The notes beneath the pieces were generated by a model. It made no database searches. It was not told the origin of the DNA and saw only the letters and a program-made list of their open reading frames with translations. A program made the translations under genes and the position numbers. Shown here piece by piece: positions 12,301-25,795 of a DNA stretch of 64,000 nt. The DNA is from Ricinus communis. Taxonomy: Eukaryota > Streptophyta > Magnoliopsida > Malpighiales > Euphorbiaceae. The stretch spans positions 9,114,001-9,178,000 of the forward strand of contig NC_063257.1 of assembly GCF_019578655.1 (NCBI RefSeq), written 5' to 3'. Position 1 is the stretch's first letter; each line of letters begins with the position of its first letter.

Positions 12301-13463
12301 TGAAATGATATAAATTAGAGATAAGATAGATAAATATATTGTTCATATTATACAAATAATATTAGTGAGATAAAATAATAATACATTAAGACAATATATA
12401 ACGTAACATATATTTTTTAAATTTATATATATAAAAATATTTTTTAAAACGAAATATAAAATTTTTTTATGACTTATTACAATAGATAGTTTATTTCTAT
12501 TTATAATTGGTGTAAATTAGAATATAATTTTTTAATTTCTATATAGAGATTATTTCTATATAAAATATCACTATAGATAAATTTTACTATAGTAATAAAA
12601 ATAAAAATAAGTTTTTTTTATATTTATAGGTTTCATAACCATAAATTATTATTATTATTTTATTATTATTATTATTATTTAAGCCATAACAAGGGAAAGA
12701 GAAGAGGAATGAAGGGAAGGGTGCGGCTAGAAGGTAAGTAAATACTATTATTCTGCAACTGTCATTCATAAAAACCCTAATCGTGACTTGTGCCCTAATA
12801 TATTCCTAAACCTATCTTTTTTCTTTTCGTGTTTTTTCTGAGTGATTTTGTATTGTAGATTATTATCTTCAGCCCTACTCCCAAAACAAACCCACCACTC
12901 CCTTTCCTCGGTAACCAAATCAATCCCACCCTTATTAATTTCACCACAGTGAAAAATAGCAACAGCAATAAAGAAAACAAGAACTTGTTAGTATTATTTT
13001 TCTGGGTTCAGGCTGTAACAATGGACAGGCAGATGCTCCATTAAAACTTTCTCTATATCTACGCCACCCCTTTAAAATCCTACGCTTCTCATGAAAATGT
13101 TAAGAGAGAGGACCCGTTTGGGAGCATATAATTTAATGCAGAAATTAGGTTGCACTGTGATAATATGATAATTGTTTAATGCATGCAAAAAGACATTGAA
13201 ATATGGTTTGCTTGCTTGCTTGCTTGCTTGAAACCCTTTTGCCTTTCACAGTTTCCTAAGCTGCCTCAGTCCTATTATCATCAAACTCTTCATTTCCCTA
13301 TGCACTTCACCCACACAGCACTCCAGTTTTATTTAAAGTTTCTTTTTTTTTTAATTACTTTTTAAAGAATTTTCTTTTTGTTTTTTTTTTTAATTTTTCT
13401 CTTTTTAGGGTTATATTGGAGATGGACTCTGAAACCCTTGATTCTATCTTCTTGATCCACATG

Positions 13464-13511
<48 letters not shown>
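13464..13511. repeat. Compound microsatellite (CT)n(TA)n
   Basis: About 12 CT units (13464-13487) pass directly into about 12 TA units (13488-13511). Confidence 0.95.
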
Positions 13512-15951
13512 GTAATCTTTCTGCCATTGTTTGCTTGCTTTGTTGGGGTTTGGAAGATAGTTAACCTTTTGTGTAGGGGTGTTTTAGTCATTCTACTATT
13601 TAATTTTGGTTTTATCTAGTAGGTATTCTCTTCTAAGTCATAAATTTCCTTTTTCTAGGTATATATATGAGTCAAATTACTTTGAATTATAGCAATTAAC
13701 CAGGTATTTAAATTCATTTCAGATATATTCTGACTTTAACTTGAAGTCTAAATAATTTTTAAATATTTAATCAGGTCAGGTTTTAATATAAGATATTTTA
13801 CAGTACCTAATAACTCCACTGAAGTGGCGTCTTAATTTAATTTTAGACATATTTAATTTTATTTAATATAATTAAATTACATGTTATGATACATATATTA
13901 TTTTTCTTTTAAGCATACAGTAGATATACCATGTGATTAATCATGAGATTAAGTACATTTTAACTTTAATTTGAGATTATTACTGGTAAATTTTTTTAAT
14001 TGAAGTTTATATTAAATCGACATTGAATATGAAAATATAATTTATTAAAATTTCAATCGAGTTTAAGAATTAAAAAAATTGAATTTAAATATTCTTCACA
14101 TAATTGTTGGCCTTCATATTTATATCCGATAGATAATAATTATAACTTAAATCTTCCTCTTTATTTAATTTGTTGAAAGTCTATTTATATCTTTTAGCAT
14201 TGATAAAAGAAAAAAGCACTAGTAATTGGATAAGCTGCCTAGTCAATTTCTAATATTTGCCATGTCAGCATTTCTGCCCACAAAATAGTGGTCCCACCTT
14301 AACTTAAACATTCCTCAATGATTGACACTTGTGCATCTAGATAAAGAAAGCAAAGTGAGCAACCTAAAATTGTCAAAAGTTCAAATTTTACCCTCACTTC
14401 ACTAGCTTCTTAAGGGTAATACCAATGGGCAATATGGACTTATACAAATAAAAAAAATAAAAACATTCAGTGCCCAAAATAGAAATATAGTTATATTTAA
14501 TTTGTTAACATGTTTTATAGGTGTTAAATTATTTTGGTCAAGGTATCAAAATATGGAGTGTGCCATTTTTGTTTTAAAAATAAAGAAAATATGCTCATTC
14601 TATATGATTGTAATTTATATTTAATTTAATAAAATTATGATTTTTTATAGAAGTTTAATTTTTTAGGTAATGTATGAGATAATTATTTAATTTAGATTTA
14701 AAAAATTTCATGCATTTACAAAAATATTAAATTACAAATACAGTTACAATATAAAATGTGTAAAAAGAACTTATTAAATTGGATGCAATTAAAAGGCATA
14801 CTCTACTAGTCAATGATATTAAACTTCCATGAACACTTATTTGTGGCAAAATGTGCAAAGTGAAAATGACTTGTATCTTCATGATTTTTATTTGGATAAA
14901 TAATATGCAAAGTTTGTATTTACAGACAGGCATATAAAAGAAGGACTCAGAGTTAAAAAGAAAGAGAATTATAACTAAAGAAGGAAAAAAGAAATTAAAA
15001 ATAAATAATTTATGATGAATAATATAAAGAGCTAAGAATTTTAAAAAGATTAATTGCAGTTGTTATTATTATTTTGATCATAAATAATAATATAAAATAA
15101 TTTTATAAATGAAATTATAAAATATTTTAATATTTTATAATTATTTATTACGTTTTAAAAATAATACTAATTTAGAATTTATTTAAGTATTTTTAATTAA
15201 ATTTAATCCAATAATATAAAAATCATATTGAAAGCATTCATTAATAAATTTTTAATTGTATATAAAATTGATACTGTTAAAAATATTTTGAGATTGTAAT
15301 GTTTAATAAATTCAAAAATCAATTCATTGATTGATATAATATTTAAAATATAATTAAAAACCTTTTGATATTATAATTATATTTAATAAAAATCAATTAA
15401 TTAATATAATTTTTGAAATATATTAAAATATTATTTTTAAGATTAGAATTATAATTTAATTAGAAAATAATTTGTTGATTAATAAATTAATAATAAGATT
15501 ATGATATTAAATGTAAATATGATTTTTATATATGGGAAATAATTATAAATTTGTAAAATTCGAATTAAAAAATTCAAAGGAAAAAAAAAGAAAAACTCAA
15601 TTTACATAGATACACTAAAAGAAAAAAAAGCTTAAAATACGTTACGGTAACAAAATTCACTCTAAAATTATGGGACACCACTTGGCAAAACTCTTGTTTA
15701 TAGTCCAGCCTACGTTTTCAATTTTCAACGCCTATTAGAATCAAAGCTTAAGAGAGAGCTCCAAACTCAAAGCTCAGAGCTCAGCTCAGCCACCACCCAT
15801 CACCACCACCACAACCACAACCACAACGGCTGTCACAACCCACTTTCAAAACCCAGAAACAATCAAGCATATCTACATGGCCACCAACATATACAATAGC
15901 AGAGCTTGGACTTGAAAGAAGAGTGTGGTTTTTGTTAGCATTAATTGTCAG

Positions 15952-15982
15952 ACCACCACCACCACCACCACCACCACCACCA
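15952..15982. repeat. (ACC)n trinucleotide repeat
   Basis: About ten ACC units upstream of the receptor kinase, in its probable promoter or 5' UTR. Confidence 0.9.
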
Positions 15983-16344
15983 GTGGCCACCAGCTTTAAA
16001 GTGCCATTAATATTCCTGGTAACGTTCTTTCACCGCAAACTTGGAGTATCTTTTGACTTATATTCAACACATCTTCTACTTATAAAGATTTAAAAGACAC
16101 TTAAATTAGCTTTTTGAAGTGTACTCAGGTACTTATGGTTTCAACTCTTTAGTGTAAAACTCAAGCATCCTTCCTTTCTTCCACAAAAATCTTCCTCACA
16201 TGCATTTTGTCTCCTAGATTTGTACTTCCTCTCCAATCTTTTTCTCTATCACCGTTGCCAAAAAGACTTCCATTTATCATTCATCACCACCTCATCATCA
16301 TTATCATCATCATCAAGATTGTTTCTTTTAGTCAAATACCCCAA

Positions 16345-19300
16345 ATGGAAAAATTAAACCATTCTTACTTACTATCCTTAATCTTGATACTATTAGCCAT
16401 TGAAACATCAGTACTTTTTGTAGCCTCTCTTTCTCCTGATGGAGAAGCACTTCTATCTTTATTATCAGCAGCTGACCCTGATGCAAAATCATCATCATCA
16501 GTCCTTTCTTCATGGAACCCATCAAGCCAAACTCCATGTTCATGGCAAGGCATTACTTGTTCTCCACAAAATAGAGTCATTTCTCTTTCTCTTCCTAACA
16601 CATTTCTTAATCTGTCTTCTCTCCCATCAGAACTCTCTTCTCTTGCTTCTTTACAGCTTCTCAATCTCTCATCAACCAATATCTCTGGTACAATCCCTCC
16701 TTCTTTTGGCCAACTTACCCATCTCAGGCTTCTAGACCTCTCCTCTAACTCTCTTTCAGGTTCTATACCACAAGAACTTGGTCTCCTCTCTTCACTTCAG
16801 TTTCTTTACTTAAACTCTAATAGATTATCTGGTAAAATACCTCCACAGCTAGCAAACCTTACTTCTTTGCAAGTTTTTTGTGTGCAAGATAATCTACTCA
16901 ATGGCTCAATACCATCTCAACTGGGTTCTTTAATCTCTCTCCAGCAATTTAGAATTGGTGGAAATCCTTATCTAACAGGAGAGATACCTCCACAGTTAGG
17001 ACTATTGACCAATCTCACAACTTTTGGTGCTGCTGCAACTGGACTTTCAGGTGTTATACCACCTACATTTGGGAATTTAATCAATCTTCAGACTTTAGCT
17101 CTTTATGATACAGAGATATTTGGTTCTATACCACCTGAGCTTGGTTTGTGTTCTGAGTTAAGCAACTTGTATTTGCATATGAATAAGCTTACTGGCTCCA
17201 TACCTCCACAGTTAGGCAAGTTGCAGAAACTTACTAGCTTGCTTTTATGGGGCAATTCACTCTCTGGACCTATCCCAGCTGAGCTTTCAAACTGCTCATC
17301 ACTTGTTGTTCTTGATGCTTCAGCTAATGATCTCTCTGGTGAAATTCCTGGTGATTTAGGAAAGTTAGTGGTTCTTGAACAGCTTCATTTATCTGATAAT
17401 TCACTAACCGGTTTAATTCCCTGGCAGTTAAGTAACTGCACAAGTTTAACTGCTGTGCAGCTTGATAAGAATCAATTATCAGGTGCAATTCCATCGCAGA
17501 TTGGTAATTTGAAGGATTTGCAAAGTTTTTTCTTGTGGGGTAACTCAGTGTCTGGTACCATACCAGCCTCTTTTGGTAATTGTACAGAATTATATGCGCT
17601 TGATCTTTCAAGAAACAAGCTGACAGGATCAATCCCAGATGAGCTTTTCAGTTTGAAGAAATTAAGCAAGCTTCTGCTTTTAGGTAATTCATTATCAGGA
17701 GGGTTACCACGAAGTGTGGCAAATTGTCCATCTTTGGTGAGATTGAGACTCGGAGAAAACCAACTTTCAGGTCAGATTCCAAAGGAGATAGGCCAGTTGC
17801 AGAATTTGGTATTTCTTGATTTGTACATGAATCATTTTTCTGGTGCACTTCCAATCGAGATTGCCAACATCACAGTTCTTGAATTGTTGGATGTGCACAA
17901 TAACCACTTTACTGGAGAGATACCATCTGAACTAGGGGAGCTAGTGAATTTGGAGCAGCTTGATCTTAGCAGAAACAGCTTCACAGGCGAAATTCCTTGG
18001 AGTTTCGGAAACTTCAGTTACTTGAACAAGCTGATTCTTAACAACAATCTACTAACAGGATCAATCCCAAAATCAATTCAGAATTTGCAGAAGCTGACAC
18101 TTCTTGATTTAAGCTACAACAGCCTTTCTGATACGATCCCACCTGAAATTGGTCATGTAACAAGCTTAACCATCAGTTTGGACTTGAGCTCAAATTCATT
18201 TACTGGAGAGCTCCCTGCCACAATGTCCAGTTTGACTCAGTTGCAATCACTTGATCTTTCCCATAATTTGCTTTATGGAAAGATTAAAGTTCTTGGTTCC
18301 CTTACTAGCCTCACTTCCATTAATATCTCCTGCAACAACTTTTCAGGCCCTATACCAGTAACACCATTCTTCAGAACCCTGTCTTCAAATTCATACCTTC
18401 AAAATCCAAGTCTTTGCCAGTCTGCAGATGGGTTGACTTGTTCATCGAGGCTTATCAGGAGAAATGGATTAAAATCTGCAAAAACAGTAGCATTGATTTC
18501 AGTGATTCTTGCTTCAGTAACCATAGCAGTTATTGCTTTATGGATTCTACTCACTCGAAATCATAGGTATATGGTTGAGAAGTCTTCAGGAGCATCAGCC
18601 TCATCACCGGGGGCTGAAGATTTTTCTTATCCATGGACATTTATCCCATTTCAAAAACTCCACTTCACCGTCGATAACATCTTGGATTGTTTGAGAGATG
18701 AAAATGTGATTGGGAAAGGTTGTTCTGGTGTTGTCTACAAGGCTGAAATGCCTAATGGGGACTTGATTGCAGTGAAAAAGCTTTGGAAAATGAAACGAGA
18801 TGAAGAACCAGTGGATTCATTTGCAGCAGAAATTCAAATTCTTGGACACATTCGACATCGGAATATTGTAAAGCTCTTAGGATACTGTTCCAACAAGAGT
18901 GTTAAGCTCCTTCTCTACAACTACATTCCGAATGGTAATCTGCAACAGCTGTTGCAAGAGAATAGAAATTTAGATTGGGAAACAAGGTACAAGATTGCAG
19001 TAGGATCAGCTCAAGGTCTAGCATATCTTCATCATGATTGTGTGCCAGCAATTCTTCACAGAGATGTCAAGTGCAATAACATACTGCTAGATTCCAAGTT
19101 TGAGGCTTATTTGGCAGATTTCGGCCTGGCCAAAATGATGAACTCTCCAAATTATCATAATGCAATATCCAGGGTAGCTGGATCTTATGGTTATATTGCC
19201 CCAGGCAAGTATTCTTGATCTCCCTATTCTTTAATTCATTCAGTTAGCTGATTTCTCTCTTTCTCTTATTGTGCTTTGAAAGATTAATTAGGCAAGAATT

Positions 19301-19800
19301 TACTATGCATGCATGTTAGAGGAACATAAGCTTTTATACAAATACTTTTATGCATTAGTTAACCATTCCTTTTCTTGAATTCTTAGTTCCATTTCCGATA
19401 AATTTCCATGATTGCAGAGTATGGATACACCATGAACATAACAGAAAAGAGTGATGTTTATAGCTATGGGGTGGTGTTGCTAGAGATTCTAAGCGGTCGC
19501 AGTGCCGTTGAATCCCAACTTGGAGATGGGCTACACATAGTTGAATGGGTAAAAAAAAAGATGGGAAGTTTTGAACCAGCCGTCTTAATACTAGATTCAA
19601 AGCTTCAAGGTTTGCCAGATCCAATGGTACAAGAAATGCTTCAAACACTAGGAATTGCCATGTTTTGTGTGAATTCTTCACCGGCAGAGCGGCCGACCAT
19701 GAAGGAAGTGGTAGCATTGTTAATGGAGGTGAAGAGTCCACCAGAAGAATGGGGAAAGACATCTCAACCCCTAATAAAACAGTCATCAAATCAAAATTGA
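16345..19800 (+). CDS. RGI5: LRR receptor kinase of the RGF/GLV receptor clade (RGI5 type)
   Basis: Two exons, 16345-19204 and 19418-19800, encode 1080 residues. I use the ATG at 16345 because a hydrophobic signal peptide starts there; the in-frame ATG at 16207 would add 46 residues in front of it. Order: signal peptide (1-29), LRR N-cap with a CSW motif, about 22-23 LRRs, a transmembrane segment near 713-736, then a kinase with GKGCSG (about 790), VKK lysine (about 810), HRD (about 905), DFG (about 925) and APE completed across the intron. RIGG at 203-206 fits the RxGG motif that RGF receptors use to recognise the sulfated tyrosine of RGF peptides. Closest known protein is Arabidopsis At1g34110 (RGI5), of a family controlling root meristem activity. 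The intron is GC-AG (AG|GCAAGT); reading through it gives a false stop after APGKYS. Confidence 0.88.
19205..19417 (+). other. GC-AG intron of the receptor kinase
   Basis: The donor is CCAG|GCAAGT, otherwise a perfect consensus, and the acceptor is TTGCAG. Splicing here restores the kinase activation-segment motif GSYGYIAPEYGY in frame. No GT donor close by does so without losing residues. Confidence 0.8.
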
Positions 19801-22399
19801 AATAAGTTTTATTTCAGTTTCTTTGTTTTGTATTTTATTTCCTTCCAAGAACATCAATGATGGATTTCTCTTTTCTATCCCAAGAAGAAAAAGAGGAGTG
19901 TTGTTATTGAGAGAAATGAGAAGAGGAAAAAGCTTTGGGTAGTCTTATTATTGGATTAGAGATTCTTGGGATTCTTGTACAGCTTCTAGAAACAGCAATG
20001 TGGTTGAATTGCTTCATGTTTTGCCTTTCTTGATCTTTATAATTCCTTCCCCTCCTCTCTCTCTCCCCCCACCCCCCCAACACCCCCCTCCCCCCTCTGT
20101 TATATATGCATTTGCTTCTTTCCCTAATTTGTCACTCCATTTCCTGAATACTAGGCAGCACCCAAATTGCATAATACAATTTGCATTTCTTACTCTTCAA
20201 TCCAACTTTTACAAGGTTCCTAATTTTCAGCATAAATTCTGGCATTTGTCATTCTTGTCAGGGATAAGAAAATAGTTATCTCACCTAAAGTTGCTTTCAG
20301 ATCAGTTCAATATGTCATTCACATAAAAAACAAAGCGATATTTAGACATAAGAAAATGAAGCGAGATCTTTAGAATCATATGAACATACAATATTGCCAA
20401 AAGAACAATGATGAACAAAATGTGGGGCAAGATGTTGGGATTGTGTATGGCCTTCACCTGATTTCTCATTTTCAAGCAAATAAAAACAGATTCTTTGAAC
20501 CCATTTAGCAGAAATGGAGCTACTGCTAAAAAAATCAGCAAGGCCTGATAATTTTCCCATACACAAATTGCATGTAGGGTCAATGATGCAGGACAAAAGC
20601 AGACAGGCCATGCTTCCATCCCTCCTTCCCCACATGCCTCTAACAGGCAATGGATTTGCTCCCCCTGTCTCATTTCCCTTCACTTTTGGTCCACAACCCA
20701 TTTTAATATGCCACTAGTTCTGGTCAAAAAGAAGAACCAATAGGATAAACAATCAGCAACTCATTGCTTCAACATCCCTACATCTTTCTTTCCTTCCTTT
20801 TCTTTAAACCCATACCATTAATAAAATAACACAACAATCTAAATATTCAACTTAAAGTGCAGTGCCTTAACATTGTAATACCTCGATGAAACATCAATAA
20901 AGAATTGCATAGAATCTATGATTAATGCAATAAGCTTTCTCTTTTTGTTTGTTTGGGAGCAAGATCAGTCTTTATAATCCCAGGTATCATGCCTTAAAGC
21001 AATCCAAAAAGAGAGTAAAAGAAAGCATATCACATTCATCTTGTATTTGTATTGGAGCCTCCACCATAAGGAAGGTGACCCCCACTTAGTAGCCCCCAAG
21101 AAAAGCTAGACAACCCATGTCCACCAACCACATGAGAATCTATGTCCTCTTCTCAACATCAACTTTCATGGTCGCATTTTCAGCAAATAGTGTCTTGTTA
21201 TAAGGGTCTTATCTTTATAGTCAACACATGTAGGAGTTTTTATCTTTCATTTTTAGATAAAAAGGAACGCAAAAAGAATTAGATTTGTCTCAATCAGCCA
21301 GAAGGCCGATAGTAAAGTCTTGGCTTGTAATGCAATGGTTAAAATCTTAATACAACTCTGGATTTATGAATTTTTACTACGTAAAAAAGAACAAGTAATA
21401 GATCATCTGGGGTTCAATTCTAGTTTCACTACTTGAACCTAAAAGGCAGTGCCTTACAAGTTGCACAATTCCTGCTCGTTCAAGCAGAAAAAGATCAAAC
21501 AAAAATAATCTACAAATGAAATACTTTAAAAGGAGACGCTAAGTTTGTGAGTCCAGTTTCCTAGTGGATTTCTCTGTGACTCCACTCAGCTTGTCCCAAA
21601 AAGCCTCATTATTCCATTTGCCAATGTTCCCCTCATTGGCCTTCTTTTTCATTCTCTCTTGTTATATATCCTTTCCTTTAAAAGGAAAAATTTGTTTCTG
21701 AACCTTTTCTTTCCCCTGGCCATCACATCATGATCTCTGCAACCAATTAACAAATGCTGCTCAAGTAACATTTTCCTTGAAATCTCCATCATAACGAAAA
21801 TAAAATACAAGCATTCCATTCCAACAGAATTTGTAACATGTTATCATCTTGCTTTTACAGGCAAAAACTTGCTCTGTAAAACATGGATGATACCTTTAGA
21901 TAAATATTAGAGCCCGGCAAAATTTCGCTGACATGCATAATCGAGATTTGACCTTATATCATTAAGAAATAGAAACTTAGGTATTAAAAGAATAGCAAAT
22001 GATTACATAATAGGAAAAAGAAATGTCTTTCCTATATACTTTTCGTGGTAGTGTGGCTAGTGCATACTTTACGCAATCAATTAAACTATTATACATATCC
22101 TTCCCATAGAACATAAGACAATAAACAAATCTTCAGAAACCCACTAAGTGAAAGCACAAAAGCTAAGATCTTTCAAAAAAATTAGCAAGTTACTTCAGAG
22201 ACTCGCCCAGTTACTTCATTAGAGATGCACCATAGCACTCGGGTTCTAATGAATTTCCTTTTCACCATCATTCTAAACCTCGTCAAATACAAACCCTTCA
22301 GAATAACAAACCTTTTCTAAGGGAAATATTAACTTTTTCTTATCAACAAAATAGAGCACAAGATTTCATGTTTTGACAGCTAATATACTGTTCGGATGA

Positions 22400-22540
22400 A
22401 AAGGAGGGACTTGATAACCACAATTGCAACTGCCGGACTTTAGCCTGATAGCCAAGCACTAAGTGCTGGAGGTTGAGGTGTCGAGTTCGAAACTTCCTTT
22501 CTTCATAATGTAGTGGTTTATTTCCCACTTTATATTGAAA
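22400..22540 (+). mobile_element. Possible tRNA-derived SINE
   Basis: TAGCCAAGCACT (22449-22460) resembles a pol III A box, and GAGTTCGAAACT (22483-22494) resembles a B box (GGTTCGANNCC). The spacing of about 34 bases is right for a tRNA-derived SINE head. No clear target duplication or tail was found, so this is tentative. Confidence 0.35.
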
Positions 22541-24364
22541 GAAAAAAAGTTTCCCCTTTCATTCTAACTTAACATACTAACATGCTAACTATATTCACTG
22601 ACAAAAAAATTAGGTAGAATTTTTTAGTTAAGCTATAGACTACTGTTCTCCACTTGCAGAATTCAAGAAAAATTATAGTGAATCTAACATTCCCTCTTTA
22701 CCTTTTGTCAAATGAATTTCTATCAGTACTCTAGATTCTCCATTTCACTTGATTGCCATTGGATGTGCAATCAATAGTTTATCTTCAATAGTTGGGACCA
22801 AAGGAGGATATTATTTTCGGTACCTGGGAGAAGAGGTTACAGATATTGTAGTTTATGCTTTAGTATTGGAAAGAAATCATCAGTAACTTGTATCATCAAA
22901 ACATTATACAGTTAACTTCAAATCAGTTGCATCTTGCTGCAACTCATCATCCTAAATAGTAGACAGTTTTAGAAAGTTAAACAGTAACTAATGAAAAGAT
23001 CACAGATGAACGCAAATACCTAACACATCAGTGTTCAGGTATCCATCAATGGAGGGAGATTGCTTTCGGACTCGTAACAATGTAATAGATGCAAGAATGA
23101 AAAATCAAATCAGACAACTGGGTGGAGGCTGAACAGGAATATAGGTGGAATTGCTTTTCAACTTAACAGACTAGCAATTTGATAGCAAACCAGGACTCAA
23201 CAAGCCCACAAAGAATTAAGTATAATTGCTGCTCATACTTTTTGTAATGTAAAAAAATAGAATAACAAGCTCTTTTCCAGAATGAAGCAGCAGAAGCTGT
23301 AACAAAAATGAAAAATGATGATTTATCTCCAAATCCAGTACCCAAAATCAGGACTTTGAGAACTTCTAAAGGGATGGTTTTGGCGAACAAGATAAGCAGA
23401 AAGAAAATTTTAAATAAGCAAAACAGGAAAGGGATGGCTAAGAAATAAAGGTTGTTTTAAGAGAAAGCAACAGGATAGTTGAGTAACAAATAATTAAAAC
23501 CAGCCTAAGAACAAAAATTATAAACCTAATATCGCATCAGGGCCCATGAAACACTTACTAAGAATGCTAACTACTAAAGTTCAAGTTTCTACTTCAATCT
23601 CATATAAAATAAAATTCTCTGACTGAGCAAGTCTTCTTATACTATAAAAATATGCTGCTAATTAGAGAGAATATAAAATCTAATGGACTCAACCAAGGCT
23701 CAGATCTAAACAATCAGTGACCCTAGGTGTGATAAAATTATTGCAAAACTATTTCACCATATGGTGGTTTACACTCAGAGAAATATGTACGAGCACAAGT
23801 AAGAGGGACCAAAGTCTCCATACGAGCAACTTTGTTTCATCTATTTATCATTCAAGAGAACCTCGCGTGTGTTGCTCAGACCTGCACAAAGAAGTAGGCT
23901 ATATGTCCATATCCAACAACATTCAACTTTATCAAAGTTTTTATTTAAAAGGGCCCATTATATGTCTGAACCAGATGCACTAGGGTGAACTGAAAGTCAC
24001 TGTACTACATGATGAAGGTAAAGCATCCTGCTATCCGAGACAAGATCCTACATTATGAGCATATAAAAAAAAAACCGTTGTATAAGAAACTCCTTAATAC
24101 ATACTATTTATTTGGGATAAGAAACAACTAAATGTTCTGTTATATGCTAAAAGGTTGCAGTTTTAAATTCCAAGTTGAATATACCTATCAACTAGTAAAA
24201 TCCCCCCAAAGAAGTGAAGAACACTTGTAATAGTCCAAAAAATGGTCTTTCAATTTTCCTATTCAAAACATGGAAAGCACAGTTATAACTACAATAGATA
24301 TTTAAAGGTATCCCAGATGGAAAAGGCATGCTAGATTCCTCAACCTTGGTCTACTATCTCAGTA

Positions 24365-24456
24365 TAACTCCAGTCGTCTAATCGGCTGCGCCAAAAGACC
24401 TCCTATGAAATAACTCCAGTCGTCTAATCGGCTGCGCTAAAAGACCTCCTATGAAA
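24365..24456. repeat. 46-base unit duplicated in tandem
   Basis: Unit 24365-24410 is repeated at 24411-24456 with a single C-to-T difference (GCGCCAAAAG versus GCGCTAAAAG). The unit is more GC-rich than its surroundings. Confidence 0.95.
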
Positions 24457-25276
24457 ACAAAAACTGGCAGCGGAATCTAGACCCTCTTTTCTCAGACACT
24501 ACCTCTTCAGTCTTCTGCATAACATGGATCATGCCTCCAAGAAATTTATATGACTATGCATAGAATGATGACTACTATGCAAGATGGAGAAGAAAATAGC
24601 AAAAAAGTATTTCAAGACAAACGGAAGAACGTTTAGTTAAATTTCAAAAGTTTTCAAACGTAGTCTACACTTGTTAATCGATTCACACAAAAGTTTGGCA
24701 GACGAATACCGAACCTAAATGGAGTGGACTTATATATTTATTCATTTTATAAGTTTATATTGCACACACTTTTTGCTTTCTGTGGGGCTCGTTGCTATTG
24801 AACAATAAAAATAATAATGTCAAAAAGCTCTCTTTCCAAGTATACAAGAATCTGCTTAAACTGGGAGCTTAATTATCATAAGTGCAATGTTAGTAGTTAG
24901 CTCCCCAAAGAATAGAACCATGTAACCATTACGAATCTTATACTAGGTGCATCTTTTCAGAAAAGAAAAAAAAAAAAAACATATCTTATACTAGGTGCAA
25001 ATGATTCAAAGTTGCAACAAGTAAAATACTTCTACCCGAAAGGTGCATATTTTCATGATTAGTGATATAAAGAAAATTAAACATGGATAAACTCCTAATC
25101 CATTATTCGAATTCATCACTTTCACTATCATTAAATATCCAAAATCGGAAAAGAAAAAAGAAAGACAGAGAACTTTTTCACCTATATTATCGAGCTGTCC
25201 TTACATCCAAAACCCAAAAATAAATAATGCATACAAACAAAATCAGGGCAATGACCAATATCACCAACCTCATCAA

Positions 25277-25795
25277 TCAATCATCCAACTGCTGAAGCTC
25301 AGCCTTCAACTGCTCAATTTTAAGCCCCATTGACCTTCGAAAAGCCGCCCTTTCACTATCCGGAAGCTTACCCAATAACCCATCAAACATGTCGAAAACT
25401 TCTTTAACAGCAGCACGTGCACATTCAGCCTCTTCATTGAAATAAACAGTCTCTTTGGATTCCATTGCCATCTCTATCTCCTCTCTTGCTTCTGCAAACT
25501 TAAGGTTTATCATATCCACTTCTTTATTAACATCCAACTCGGGAACCGGGCCACCTCCTGACTCAGTACTGTGATTCCTGAGAGCGTTGCAAGTTGGATA
25601 ACAAGAATGGAGGTCTTGGTGACGTGGGTTTGTGGAGAAGTAAAGAATTTTACGCGCGAGTGAGTTGGGAAATTGCGGAGTCAGAGTTGACGGTGCTTGT
25701 GATTTGAGGGAAAATGGAAATATGGGTTTTGGAGAACTTTGAAAAGGGTGTCTCAAAAGCAACTTGAAGAGAGAAATCTGTGATCGTTTATGCAT
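25277..25795 (-). CDS. Conserved small organelle-type protein, function unknown
   Basis: Single exon. I choose the ATG at 25793-25795 (172 residues) because MHKRSQISLFKLLLRHPF starts an Arg/Ser/Leu-rich, acid-poor N-terminus typical of mitochondrial or plastid targeting. The upstream in-frame ATG at 25877-25879 would add 28 residues that weaken this signal. The second half, from ELDVNKEVDMINLKFAEA to the end, is acidic and strongly helical with heptad-like spacing, and ends KIEQLKAELQQLDD. The Met/Glu-rich stretch EEIEMAMESKETVYF looks like a conserved plant-specific family, but I cannot name a function. Its place between PDE338 and HGPRT orthologues suggests one of the uncharacterised Arabidopsis genes in the At1g71720-71750 interval; this is not checked. 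Confidence 0.65.
   Translation of the reverse strand: MHKRSQISLFKLLLRHPFQSSPKPIFPFSLKSQAPSTLTPQFPNSLARKILYFSTNPRHQDLHSCYPTCNALRNHSTESGGGPVPELDVNKEVDMINLKFAEAREEIEMAMESKETVYFNEEAECARAAVKEVFDMFDGLLGKLPDSERAAFRRSMGLKIEQLKAELQQLDD

Larger units (their letters stand above)
9388..16344. other. Long AT-rich intergenic region
   Basis: About 7 kb with no coding region I can support. It contains the 3' UTR of the S1 gene, TTAATTAATT-rich sequence, a (TTGC)n run at about 13210-13230, a CT/TA microsatellite at 13464-13511, an (ACC)n run at about 15952-15982, and the CT-rich promoter/5' UTR of the receptor kinase from about 15700. Listed ORFs here are short and look random. Confidence 0.6.
19801..25276. 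other. Intergenic region with SINE-like and tandem repeats
   Basis: It holds the receptor-kinase 3' UTR, a pyrimidine-rich run at about 20045-20100, a SINE-like block near 22400-22540, a 46-base tandem duplication at 24365-24456, and AT-rich sequence. I found no exon set that gives a recognisable protein on either strand. Confidence 0.5.

Noticed and set aside
13183..13619. ORFs across the CT/TA microsatellite
   Set aside because: The residues are direct translations of simple repeats (SLSLSL, IYIYIY).
20302..20717. Overlapping ORFs of 119-123 codons downstream of the receptor kinase
   Set aside because: Both strands and frames are open by chance; no conserved motif and no splice structure.
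21330..21445. SINE-like A and B box words (ATGGTTAAA and GGTTCAATTCTAG)
   Set aside because: Spacing is too large (about 75 bases) and the A box is poor.
23163..23390. 75-codon minus-strand ORF (MFAKTIPLEV)
   Set aside because: It is protein-like at first sight, but there is no family resemblance and no exon border; not supported.
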